Assembly (NCBI GenBank): GCA_003576845.1
Contig: QEVJ01000043.1
Span: forward strand, 1-41,262
DNA from: Planctomycetota bacterium
Lineage (GTDB): Bacteria > Planctomycetota > Planctomycetia > Pirellulales > PLA5
Length of the DNA stretch: 41,262 nt
Reading direction: 5' to 3'
Shown here: positions 16,224 through 24,500 of the stretch, in pieces
Layout of the letters: every line of letters starts with the position of its first letter
Position numbering within the stretch: position 1 is the stretch's first letter
Program-made: the position numbers and the translations under genes
Notes under the pieces: generated by a model
What the model saw: only the letters and a program-made list of their open reading frames with translations
The model's database searches: none
Told to the model about the DNA's origin: nothing

Positions 16224-17195
16224 ATGAGAATGGTTTGCATGACGTTCGAGGCGACGAAGTGGGTGGCGTGCGACGAACCGGCTCAAGCGGCCGGACCGGT
16301 TGTGCGCGCGGCGCTGGCCGGGCGGCTTGGGGCGGTCGAGCATTATCTCGAACCGACGTCGCCCGACGAAGCCCACGATCCGGAGCACGTGCACCAGCTT
16401 CGCGTCGCCACGCGGCGTGCCAATGCGGCGGTTCGGGCATTTGGCGAGTTTCTGCCGCGCGGCAAGGCGAAGAAGTTGCGGCGGTTGCTGCGCGAGATTC
16501 GGCGTGCCGCGGGTGAAGCGCGCGACCAGGACGTTATGGCGATGCGGTGCTCGAACCGCTGCGAGGAAGGCGACGCCGCGGCGCAGGACTGGCTCTGGTC
16601 GCGGATTGTCGATGCCCGGCGGGCGGCGTATCCCGCGGTGGACGACGTCTATCGGCAATATGCAGCGGGAACGTTTGCCGAGAAGGCGGAGAAATTGCTC
16701 GCGAGCTTGCGGTGGCGCGGCGACGGCGACGAGCCGACGTTCGCGGCGGTTGCGTCCGAGGGGCTCGCACGAGCGGCCGACGAATTCTTCCCGGAGTCCC
16801 GAAGCCGGCCGAAGCGGGCGGCCAAGTTGCATCGGTTGCGGATTGCCGCCAAGCGGTTTCGCTACGCGATCGAACTGTTTGCGGCGGCAGCGCCGGCGTT
16901 TCGCGACGACGTTTACCCGGCGATCGAGGAAATCCAGGAACGGCTCGGCAAGGCGAACGACCACGCCGTCGCCGCGGAACGAATTGCGTCGTGGGAGAAA
17001 GGTCATGCGGCCAAAGGCTCCGCGCTGCCCAAAGGGGTCGATAGAATCGTCAAGCGCGAAAAGAAGAAAGCCTCCGCGGCCCGGCGCGCGTTTCACGAGT
17101 GGTGGACCGCCGACCGGGCCGAGGCCGTCGAAAGCCGCTACGCGGAAATCATCAAGGCGGCGATTAGAACCGCAGAAAATACGGGGTCACCATAA
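16224..17195 (+). CDS. CHAD domain protein
   Basis: A protein of about 323 residues whose body is a CHAD domain, a histidine-rich helical fold that binds inorganic polyphosphate. The paired helices with basic faces are visible: 'EHVHQLRVATRRANAAVRAF' (about 54-73) and 'KLHRLRIAAKRFRYAIELFA' (about 200-219), each holding the conserved His and Arg/Lys residues. It lacks an N-terminal CYTH domain. Three close ATGs (16224, 16230, 16239) could start it; the first is used and none has a strong ribosome site. The frame is open for another 214 codons upstream, but that part overlaps DUF362 and has no coding character. The 3' end overlaps the convergent small membrane-protein gene by 32 bp. A role with polyphosphate granules is inferred from the family. 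Confidence 0.85.
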   Translation: MRMVCMTFEATKWVACDEPAQAAGPVVRAALAGRLGAVEHYLEPTSPDEAHDPEHVHQLRVATRRANAAVRAFGEFLPRGKAKKLRRLLREIRRAAGEARDQDVMAMRCSNRCEEGDAAAQDWLWSRIVDARRAAYPAVDDVYRQYAAGTFAEKAEKLLASLRWRGDGDEPTFAAVASEGLARAADEFFPESRSRPKRAAKLHRLRIAAKRFRYAIELFAAAAPAFRDDVYPAIEEIQERLGKANDHAVAAERIASWEKGHAAKGSALPKGVDRIVKREKKKASAARRAFHEWWTADRAEAVESRYAEIIKAAIRTAENTGSP

Positions 17196-17388
17196 AGACG
17201 CCGCCGACGGTCGCCATGAGCAGCTTGTGGGCGATGAAGAACGGCACGCAAGGCACGACCATCAGCGCGATTCCGCAGGCCAATGGCACGACGGCGCGTT
17301 CTTTGCGCCCGTAGGTGAAATACGCGAGTCCAAAGGAACCGAACAGCAGTCCCCAGAGCAGCGTCGATTGATCGAACTGTTCGAACAC
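17164..17388 (-). CDS. Small polytopic membrane protein, hypothetical
   Basis: A 74-residue product starting at GTG (17388) with GAGG seven nt upstream. It has three hydrophobic stretches, about residues 9-22 (LLWGLLFGSFGLAYF), 29-45 and 53-70, separated by a basic YGRKER turn, and ends in FLRF. It would be a three-helix membrane protein. No family is recognised. Its 3' end overlaps the end of the CHAD gene on the opposite strand by 32 bp. The ribosome site and the clean helix pattern argue for a real gene. Confidence 0.7.
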   Translation of the reverse strand: MFEQFDQSTLLWGLLFGSFGLAYFTYGRKERAVVPLACGIALMVVPCVPFFIAHKLLMATVGGVFMVTPYFLRF

Positions 17389-17509
17389 GGAAGCACCTCG
17401 CTTGGAATGGCCGTTGCCCCTGGCCAACATCCATCATACGCGGAACGAGGCGGCGAGGCGAATCGTAAGGCAATCTTCTTCCCAAACCGCACCTACCCCG
17501 AGGTCCACG

Positions 17510-18172
17510 ATGCAAAGCAAAGCCACGACCGTCGAAGCGTATCTGGCCGAACTGCCCGAGGACCGCCGGGCGGTGGTCGAGCAAGTCCGCGCGGTGATTC
17601 GCGCGAACCTCCATTCGGGTTTCGAGGAAGGCATTCAATACGGCATGATTGGCTACTACGTGCCGCACCGCCTCTATCCGCCAGGCTATCACTGCGACCC
17701 GAAGCAGCCGCTGCCGTTCGCCGGCATCTCGTCGCAGAAGAACTACATTTCGATGTACTTGGGATGCGTCTACGGCAGCGATGCGGTGGCGGAGAAGTTC
17801 AAACGGGCGTGGGCCGCCACGGGCAAGAAGCTCGACATGGGCAAAGCCTGCATCCGCTTCAAGAAGCCCGAAGATTTGGCCCTCGACGTCATCGCGGACA
17901 CGATCAAGAGCATTTCGGCCGCCGGGTATATTGCGTATTACGAGTCGGCGATCAAGACGACGCGCAATCGGCCCGCAAAAGCGGCGGTCAAGAAGGCCGC
18001 CAAGACATCGAGCCGCAGAACGGCCAAAAAAACGGCAGCGGTCCGCAGGGCTGCGAAAAAGCGTGCCTCGAAGACGGCGGCCTCAGGGGCAGCGTCAAAA
18101 AAAACCCGCACGGTGTCCGGCTCCGATCTGTCGACAAAAAAAGCCGGCCGGCGCGTTTCGCTCAAAAAATAA
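17510..18172 (+). CDS. DUF1801 domain protein with histone-H1-like tail
   Basis: A 220-residue protein. Residues 1-145 are a DUF1801 (YdhG-like) domain: 'VEAYLAELPEDRRAVVEQVR' near the start, then 'GFEEGIQYGMIGYYVPH', 'FAGISSQKNYISMYLGCVYG', and 'LDMGKACIRFKKPEDL'. This is the frataxin-like fold of that family. Residues 146-220 switch abruptly to a Lys/Ala/Arg/Ser-rich, probably disordered tail (AAKTSSRRTAKKTAAVRRAA and similar) of the type found in bacterial histone H1-like proteins, which bind DNA or RNA. The start ATG (MQSKATT) is chosen because upstream codons lack coding character. The combination suggests a nucleic-acid-associated variant; the ligand of the folded domain is unknown. Confidence 0.85.
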   Translation: MQSKATTVEAYLAELPEDRRAVVEQVRAVIRANLHSGFEEGIQYGMIGYYVPHRLYPPGYHCDPKQPLPFAGISSQKNYISMYLGCVYGSDAVAEKFKRAWAATGKKLDMGKACIRFKKPEDLALDVIADTIKSISAAGYIAYYESAIKTTRNRPAKAAVKKAAKTSSRRTAKKTAAVRRAAKKRASKTAASGAASKKTRTVSGSDLSTKKAGRRVSLKK

Positions 18173-18353
18173 GCAAACTGCCAATCAGCATCGGCGGTGG
18201 ATACGACGAAATGCGCGAGCACCTGCCGCACGGTGCCGCCGCGTCGTGCAACCCCCACGTGATATCACACGATTGGCTCACCCGCCGGCAGCAAAGATGC
18301 CCGCCGTCCCGGCAGAACCGCCCCGAAGGAACCGCCGCCGCATAGCGCGTCGC

Positions 18354-19256
18354 TTAAACTGACTCTGCCACGGCCGCCGCGTCGAACATCCGGTCGAGCG
18401 CCCCGAGCGCCACGGCCCACGGCGGGCGCGAATCGCCGTAGATTTGCCACCATGTTGAGAGCGTCGCGGCGATTTCGGCGGCCGGGCGGTCTTTCCAGAT
18501 CCGCCACGACTCGACGGCGAGCGCCAGCGTCTCCGCGTTGAACCGCGCGAGCTCCACTTGTTCCGCCGCCGCGAGCACGGGCGGAACCATCGAAAGCGCC
18601 GCGACTTCGCGCCGCCGAAACGGCGACAAGTGCTCCGAGTACATCGGCAGTTCGAGTTGCAACTGGCTGAGCAGCCACGCGAGCCGCAGCACTTCGGGCA
18701 AGCGGTCGTCGGCGTTGGCCAGCACCGCTTCGATGCGAACCGAGTTGTACGGCGGATGCGCCGCGCCGCCGCCGGCTTGGAGCGGTTCGACGAGGATCAC
18801 GTCGGCCCGTTCGACAAGCAGTTCTCGGGACGCGAGACCGGCGATGAGTTGCAATATGCCCGGGCCGCGGGCTTCCCACGCTTCGCGCAAGGGTCCCACG
18901 CGGAGTTGCAGATCGGCGGCGAGCCTTGGCCGCGCGGTCGACATGGCCGATTCGACGCCGCCAATGACGCGAGCTAGCGCAAGCACGTGCTTCTCCGCCC
19001 GCCCGCGGCCGACCGACTTCGCGAGCGCGACTTCGGCCAACTGGCGATTGCTGTCGAGGTCCGCCGCGAGTCCGCCGAGGTGTTCGAGAAACGCGGGCAG
19101 CACCGAGCGAACGGCAAGGAGCGGCTCGGCCAACTCGACGAGCGCGGGCGCGAGGGCCGTCGCCAGTTGTGGATCGACGACGTGGCCGCCGGTCACCGAA
19201 ACGGCGATCGCGTGCGCACAACTAGCCGAAAAACTCGGTCGCCAGCGAAGTTCCAT
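18354..19256 (-). CDS. Hypothetical alpha-helical protein
   Basis: A 300-residue protein starting MELRWRPSFSASCAHAIAV at 19256, with GAGG seven nt upstream. It has no signal peptide or membrane segment and is predicted to be mostly helical, rich in Ala, Leu, Arg and Glu. The only distinctive segment is 'AHPPYNSVRIEAVLANADD' (about 185-203), followed by a helix-rich stretch and a C-terminal part with 'WWQIYGDSRPPWAVALGALD'. No family was recognised. A longer frame upstream runs into a heptamer array and is rejected. It is upstream of nothing obvious on its strand; the next gene to the left is convergent. Confidence 0.75.
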   Translation of the reverse strand: MELRWRPSFSASCAHAIAVSVTGGHVVDPQLATALAPALVELAEPLLAVRSVLPAFLEHLGGLAADLDSNRQLAEVALAKSVGRGRAEKHVLALARVIGGVESAMSTARPRLAADLQLRVGPLREAWEARGPGILQLIAGLASRELLVERADVILVEPLQAGGGAAHPPYNSVRIEAVLANADDRLPEVLRLAWLLSQLQLELPMYSEHLSPFRRREVAALSMVPPVLAAAEQVELARFNAETLALAVESWRIWKDRPAAEIAATLSTWWQIYGDSRPPWAVALGALDRMFDAAAVAESV

Positions 19257-19293
19257 CGTCGGACCTCGGATCGGATCGCTGCGGTGGTTACTT

Positions 19294-19391
19294 GAACACA
19301 GAGAGCACGGAGGTGGAGCACAGAGGGCACGGAGGAATGCAGAATGAAGAATGCAAAATGAAGAATGTGGGATAACGATGGAAGATGCGGA
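19294..19391. repeat. Fourteen-unit heptamer array with two word types
   Basis: The 7-nt period runs from 19294 to about 19391. The first six words are of the GAACACA/GAGAGCA/CGGAGGT type; at 19336 it switches, in the same register, to AATGCAG/AATGAAG/AATGCAA words and then decays. It occupies the gap between the TrmH-type gene and the unknown helical-protein gene, in the 5' leader of the latter. Confidence 0.85.
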
Positions 19392-19440
19392 CACACCGTT
19401 GGCGTTGTTGGCCGAACGTACCTGAAAGTGTAGCACGCCG

Positions 19441-20256
19441 CTATGGCAGCGGTTTCGTTCGGCGTTGCCGCAGCGCTTCGTAGAACAGCACTGCCGCGGT
19501 GGCGGAGACGTTGAGGCTGTCGGCCACGCCGAGCATGGGGAGGCGAATCGGCGTCGCGCCCGCTTGCTTCCATGAGTCGCTCAGGCCGTGGGCTTCGCTG
19601 CCGAGCACGATCGCCGCGGCGGCCGTGAAATCGGCCTGGGTATACTCCAACTCGGCGTCGACGTGGGCGGCATAGATGCGGAGCCGATTTGCGGCGAGAA
19701 AGGCGACGGCATCGCTCGTGGCCGCGGCGCAGACGCTGACCGTAAACACCGTGCCGAGACTCGCGCGGATGCAGTTGGGGTTGAATAAGTCGGTGCCGCC
19801 GTCGGCGACGATCACCGCCGCGACGCCCGCCGCGTCGGCCGTTCGGAGAATCGCGCCCAGGTTGCCGGGTTTCTCGACGCCCTCGACGACGGCAACGAGC
19901 GGACTGGCCGACAGTTCGAGCGACGCGAGCGACCAATCGGGCATGGTCGCGAGCGCAACCACGCCGTCCGCGCGATCGCCGAACGCCAGGTTCGCGAAGA
20001 CGTGCTCGGCGACTTCGATCCGCGGCACGCCGAGGACGTCGAGACCTTCGAGGGCGGCTTGCGCGTCTTCGCTGCGGCACAGCGGCGTGCAGACGTAGGC
20101 CACTTCGAGACGAATCCCGCCGGCGATCGCCCGCGCGATCTCCCGCGCGCCGTCGATGAGGAACTGGCGACGGGCGTCGCGTTCGCGGCGTTCGCGCAGC
20201 GCGGCCGCGGATTTGATGCGGGGGTTCGCGGTGCTCGTGATCGTGTCGGGAATCAT
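19441..20256 (-). CDS. TrmH/SpoU-family RNA 2'-O-methyltransferase
   Basis: A 271-residue SPOUT-class methyltransferase expected to methylate ribose 2'-OH in rRNA or tRNA. An N-terminal substrate-binding domain (about 1-95, beginning with 'TSTANPRIKSAAALRERRER') is followed by the catalytic knot domain with all three motifs: 'EGVEKPGNLGAILRTADAAG' (motif 1, about 117-136, with the Asn and Arg), 'VLGSEAHGLSD' (motif 2, about 215) and 'LNVSATAAVLFYEALRQ' (motif 3, about 245). The NPNCIRASLGTVF stretch is the usual link. The start at 20256 is chosen over an ATG 27 nt upstream because homologs begin close to the TSxxNPRIK motif. The target nucleotide is not predictable. Confidence 0.93.
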   Translation of the reverse strand: MIPDTITSTANPRIKSAAALRERRERDARRQFLIDGAREIARAIAGGIRLEVAYVCTPLCRSEDAQAALEGLDVLGVPRIEVAEHVFANLAFGDRADGVVALATMPDWSLASLELSASPLVAVVEGVEKPGNLGAILRTADAAGVAAVIVADGGTDLFNPNCIRASLGTVFTVSVCAAATSDAVAFLAANRLRIYAAHVDAELEYTQADFTAAAAIVLGSEAHGLSDSWKQAGATPIRLPMLGVADSLNVSATAAVLFYEALRQRRTKPLP

Positions 20257-20361
20257 GGCGCGAAGCGGGGTGGCACGGGGCAATGTCAGGACGGCGCGGG
20301 TTGAGTCTTTTTTTCCAGTCAGGCCGAACGCCGCTTGTCCTGACCTACGATTCTTCGTTTC

Positions 20362-21216
20362 TCACCAACTGCATTGCCGATACACAAAACCGCTGTGCAG
20401 CCGCCGGCCGCTGCGATCGGCAATCCAGGCGCTGGCAAACCCGTGCTGCTCCTCGCGGCCCTTCGGCAGACCAGGCAGGGATTCGCCGCAGAGCAAGTCG
20501 CAATGGTGCGTTAGCAGCATCGCATTCCTGCCCGGCACGACGAGCGACGCGATGGCTTCCTCCAGTGCGCTCCAATCGCGGAGAAGCTGCCACGTTTGTC
20601 CCTTCGGCCCGTGTCCGTAGGCGGGCGGGTCGGCGATCACCATATCATATTTGTTTCCGCGGCGGAGTTCGCGGTCGACGAACTTGCGGGCATCTTCGAC
20701 GAGCCAGCGAATCGGCGCGGCGGCGAGGGCGGAAAGCTCGGCATTGCGGCGGGCCCACGCGACCGTGTTCGCGGCGGCGTCGACGTGGACGACTTCCGCG
20801 CCCGCGGCGGCCGCGGCGAGCGTGCTTCCGCCCGTGTAGGCGAAGAGGTTGAGCACTCGCGGCCGGCGATTCGGCTCGGCGGCAGCGAAGGCGCGGATTT
20901 TTTCCGCGATCCAGTCCCAGTTCTCGGCCTGTTCAGGAAAAACCCCGACGTGGCCGAACGGCGTCGGCTTGATTTCGAGCGCGAACGGCTCGTGGCGGAT
21001 GGTCCAGCACTCGGGCAGAGCCGCCGCACTGCGCCAGATTCCTTGGTTGTCGCTCGTGCGCTCGTAGCGGGCGTGGGCTTCCTTCCACAAGTCGGGAAAG
21101 CGCTGGGCAAAGTCGGCCGCGGCGAGGGCGGGCCGGTCGAGCACATACGGCCCGAACCGTTCCAGCTTGCGGCCGAGGCCGAAGTCGATGAGCTCGTACT
21201 GATCGGCGGCAAACAT
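20362..21216 (-). CDS. RlmI-like class I SAM-dependent methyltransferase
   Basis: A 284-residue Rossmann-fold methyltransferase. Visible elements are an N-terminal 'YELIDFGLGRKLERFGPYVL' strand region (about 7-26), the SAM-binding motif I 'VLNLFAYTGGSTLAAAAAGA' (about 120-139) with VVHVDAAANT following it, and motif IV 'DMVIADPPAYGHGPKGQ' (about 190-206). This is the pattern of the COG1092 group, which includes rRNA large-subunit methyltransferase RlmI. The PUA domain of full-length RlmI is absent, so this is a shorter relative. The frame extends 26 codons upstream but the ATG at 21216 gives the expected N-terminus. It lies 105 nt upstream of the TrmH-type gene on the same strand, giving an RNA-modification pair. 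Substrate is inferred. Confidence 0.85.
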   Translation of the reverse strand: MFAADQYELIDFGLGRKLERFGPYVLDRPALAAADFAQRFPDLWKEAHARYERTSDNQGIWRSAAALPECWTIRHEPFALEIKPTPFGHVGVFPEQAENWDWIAEKIRAFAAAEPNRRPRVLNLFAYTGGSTLAAAAAGAEVVHVDAAANTVAWARRNAELSALAAAPIRWLVEDARKFVDRELRRGNKYDMVIADPPAYGHGPKGQTWQLLRDWSALEEAIASLVVPGRNAMLLTHHCDLLCGESLPGLPKGREEQHGFASAWIADRSGRRLHSGFVYRQCSW

Positions 21217-21325
21217 CGCGCTCGGCCTCGCCACCGGCGGTCGTCGCCGGTTCGATCCGGTTCTATGCCGAAGCCGAAGCGGTCGCAAGGTCAAATGACG
21301 CGGCTAGGCTCAGCACAAAACGGAA

Positions 21326-21529
21326 CGTAGGGTGGGTCGAACCAAGTGCGGCCCACCGGGACCGGGACGGAATTGTGAATCGTAAATGGTGAGTTGCGAA
21401 TTGTGAATGACGAGTTGCGAGCAACCGACGGCTGCCTCCCGTTCATTCACCATTCACAATTCACTACTTTCCGTTCGCAATTCCATGTCGCGCCGCCGGT
21501 GGGCCTCACTTCGTTCGACCCACCCTACG
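21326..21529. repeat. Nested palindromic element: 34-bp TIRs around inverted heptamer arrays
   Basis: Outer arms 21326-21359 and 21496-21529 are reverse complements over 34 nt with two mismatches (left arm begins CGTAGGGTGGGTCG). Inside, 21372-21420 holds seven 7-nt words (ATTGTGA, ATCGTAA, ATGGTGA, GTTGCGA and so on) and 21441-21482 holds six words of opposite sense (GTTCATT, CACCATT, CACAATT and so on). The whole 204-nt element could fold into one long hairpin. It fills most of the 314-nt gap between the convergent-free methyltransferase start and the stop of the giant CotH gene and abuts that stop (21531). No transposase is present. Confidence 0.88.
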
Positions 21530-21530
21530 G

Positions 21531-24500
21531 CTAGCGCGAGCGGCGACGCGCTCGGAGTCTCGTCGTGGTCGCCAGGTCGTCGCCGGCCGACGATGCGGTT
21601 TGCAAGGCGTCCGGCGTGAGGGCGACGTCGACGGCGGCGCGGTGGATCGTCCGCGTGCGGCGCGATGCGGCGGCCTCGGCGCGAATCGGTTCGGCCCGAA
21701 GCGCTGTGCGAACAACGATGGCGCCTGCCGGGGCGGACGGCGGTTGCGGCGGCGCGGTCGTGAATCCGTAATTCTTCACGAGCAGCGCGAAGTCCGCGTA
21801 GTCGACCGTCCCGTCGCCGTTGGCGTCGCCTTGTTCGAGCGTCGCGCCGGTCGCGCCCAAGTTGAACCGCAGAATGACCATGTCGATCAGGTCCACGCGC
21901 AGATCGCCCGTGAAATCGCCGACGACGATATCGCTTTCGCCGGGCGAGCCGTGCTGTGCATAGCTCGGCCGCCAGTTGCTCGAATTGTTCCAGAGTTCGG
22001 CAAGCGCGAGTTCGTTGAGGACGACCAGCGACGGACCTTGGCCGTCGGTCGTGGGATGCCAGGCGTCGTCGTAGGCGAAGGACTGAATGACGCCGCCGCC
22101 CGCGTCGAGCAGCGTGATTTGCTCGCCGCCGTTGGAAAGGCGGTAGTTCTCGCCCGTGCCGCCGTATTGCCCGGCGATGTTGGTCACATCGGGATAACGA
22201 ACGGCGAACGCGGCGGCGTTTTGCACAACCACGATCCGCTCGCCGGGACCGAGCGTGCCGCCGGCGAACGTGAATTCGACGCCGTCGCTCACGCGGACCC
22301 CGTCGAGATCGATCGTGTACGAATTGCTCGTGTTGACCAGTTCGAGGAACTCGAGGTCGTCGGCGTCGAGAACGCCGGCGTCGATTTCGGCCTGCGTGCG
22401 GGGCGCGGGGTTGTAGTGAATCTCGCCGATTCTCAGCGGCGACTGGACGGTGAAGAACGCATCCGAAAGCGCGCTCCACTGCCCCGCGGAAAACACGCGG
22501 GCTTTGACCGTCGCGCTCGTCGTCAGCGGCACGGGGCCGGTATACGGGAGCGCCGTGGGCGAAATCGCGGCGTCGGGAATGTCGCCGGCGGCCAGCTCGG
22601 CCGAAAGCAGGAAGTCGGTGCTCGTGATTGCCAGGTTCAAGCCGTGCAACGCGAGCACGTTCGCGCCCGGTTGTAGCGCGGACAAGAACGCGGATACGTC
22701 GAACGTGACGAAGGCGACGGCTTCGGCGTCGGGATGCTCGGCCGTGGCGAGCGCGTCCCAGGCCGGCGTTCCAGCCGGGGCATTCGCGCGGGCGATCTCC
22801 TGCCCGTTGAGATACGCCACGAAGCCGTCGTCGTAGCGAACCTTCAGCGACAGGTACTCGAACGTCGCCAAGTCACCGGAATCGACATTGAACGGAATCC
22901 GCACGAACACGGACGTGTTCACGTTGTTCATGGGCGCCGCGAGATCGAGCGACGGCGAAATGTACGGCCCGTAGGTTGCTTCTTCGTCGTAGCCGAGTCC
23001 GCCGGTGCCGGCGATCCAGGCCGAGTCGTTGAACGGCTCGCCGGCGGGAGCGCCTTTCCACGAATCGGCCAGGAGATTGCCGCCATTGCCGGCCGTGGGA
23101 ACGAGGACGCGCTTGGCGGCCGATTCCTGCACCAGCGGCGTGGCGACGGTCGAGGTCGTGCCGCGGGGGTCGCTGCCGTCGGTCGTGTAATAGATGACGT
23201 TGCCGGCCTGGCCGTTGGGATCGGACATCGTGAGCAAATAACCCAGCGGGACCGAGCCGCCGTGGTCGCTGTACTCGGGCGCGGCGATCGTCGGATAGAG
23301 GCCGTCGGCGATGAGCCGGTCGATCGTGAGCGTGTGGCTTTGCGGGAAATAGTTGTCGCGGACGTTGTCACGTTCGGCCCGCCAGTGGTTGACCGTCATG
23401 GTGGGAACGATGACGGCCGGATCGCCCGAATCGACGACGATGCTCTCGCCTTCGCGGGCATCTCCCCAGCGGGCGGACTCGGCGACGATCGCGGCTTCGA
23501 TGCGGTCGGCCCATTCCATCCACAGGCCCTGGTTGGCCTCGGTTGAAAGCGCGCCGCCGTTGAACATGTGCTTCTGCACGCGGTCGGCGAAGTGCGAACG
23601 GAACGCCGGGCTGTTGCGAAGCTCGCTGAACAGCTCCGCCGGCGAGTTCGCGTTGGCCGCGTCGGTGCGGTCGCGATACCGGCCGTCGAGGACGATCTCC
23701 TGATCCCAGACGAAGAACTTGAAGCCGGTCGAGGCATCGGTGCGGTTCCGCGCGGCGTACCAGTTGTGGTGCGGCCAGTCTTCCGCGCCCGCGTAAAGGT
23801 GCAGCAGCATGTAGTCGGCGAAGTTGTCCATGTCGAGCAGCACGGGATACGCCGGGTTGCGCGTGCCGTCGGGGTTGTTGCCGCGGAGTTGCTCGTAGAT
23901 CGCGTCGGGATTCGGGCCGGTGAGCTGATTGGCCAGGGCGAACATCTGGTCCCAGGCGGTGCGGTTGCCGGCGAACAGCTCGTTGAAGTCCTTGATGATG
24001 TCGTAGTCTTCGCGGTCGCCGCCGTAATACTCGGCCTGAAACGCCTCGTCGGGGCGCTCGGCCGGGTTGTACAGGCCCCAGTACAATCCGTTGATGTACA
24101 GGTGAACGTAGTTGTTGTGCGCCGACTGGTGGCCCATCGCGATTTGCGTTTCGCGCATCCACACGTCGCGGAGGTACATCGAGTCGAGCGGCGAGTAGCG
24201 GCCCGTCTGCGTCCGGGTGGCGAAGCTGTCGGTGAAGAAGGCGCGGAGTACGACCGTGTTGATATTGTCGGTGGCCTCGTCGCCGAAGAGCGGGAAGGGC
24301 AGCGTGTTCGGCCCGTCGAACTGGTCGTTGAAGATCAGGCGGAAGCTGTGCTTTTTTTGGCGGACGTTGTCGCGGCTCGCGCCGCCGTGCATCTGGACGC
24401 CGGCGTTGTATTGAAACTGGTCGCCCGAGTTCGGGTCGTAGTATTCGATGGAAGCCTGGCGGCGCCAGGCCGTGCCCGTGCTCGTGGCGTTGGGATAGAT

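Noticed and set aside
21326-21529. The nested palindrome as an insertion sequence
   Set aside because: There is no transposase frame between the inverted arms and no clear target-site duplication.
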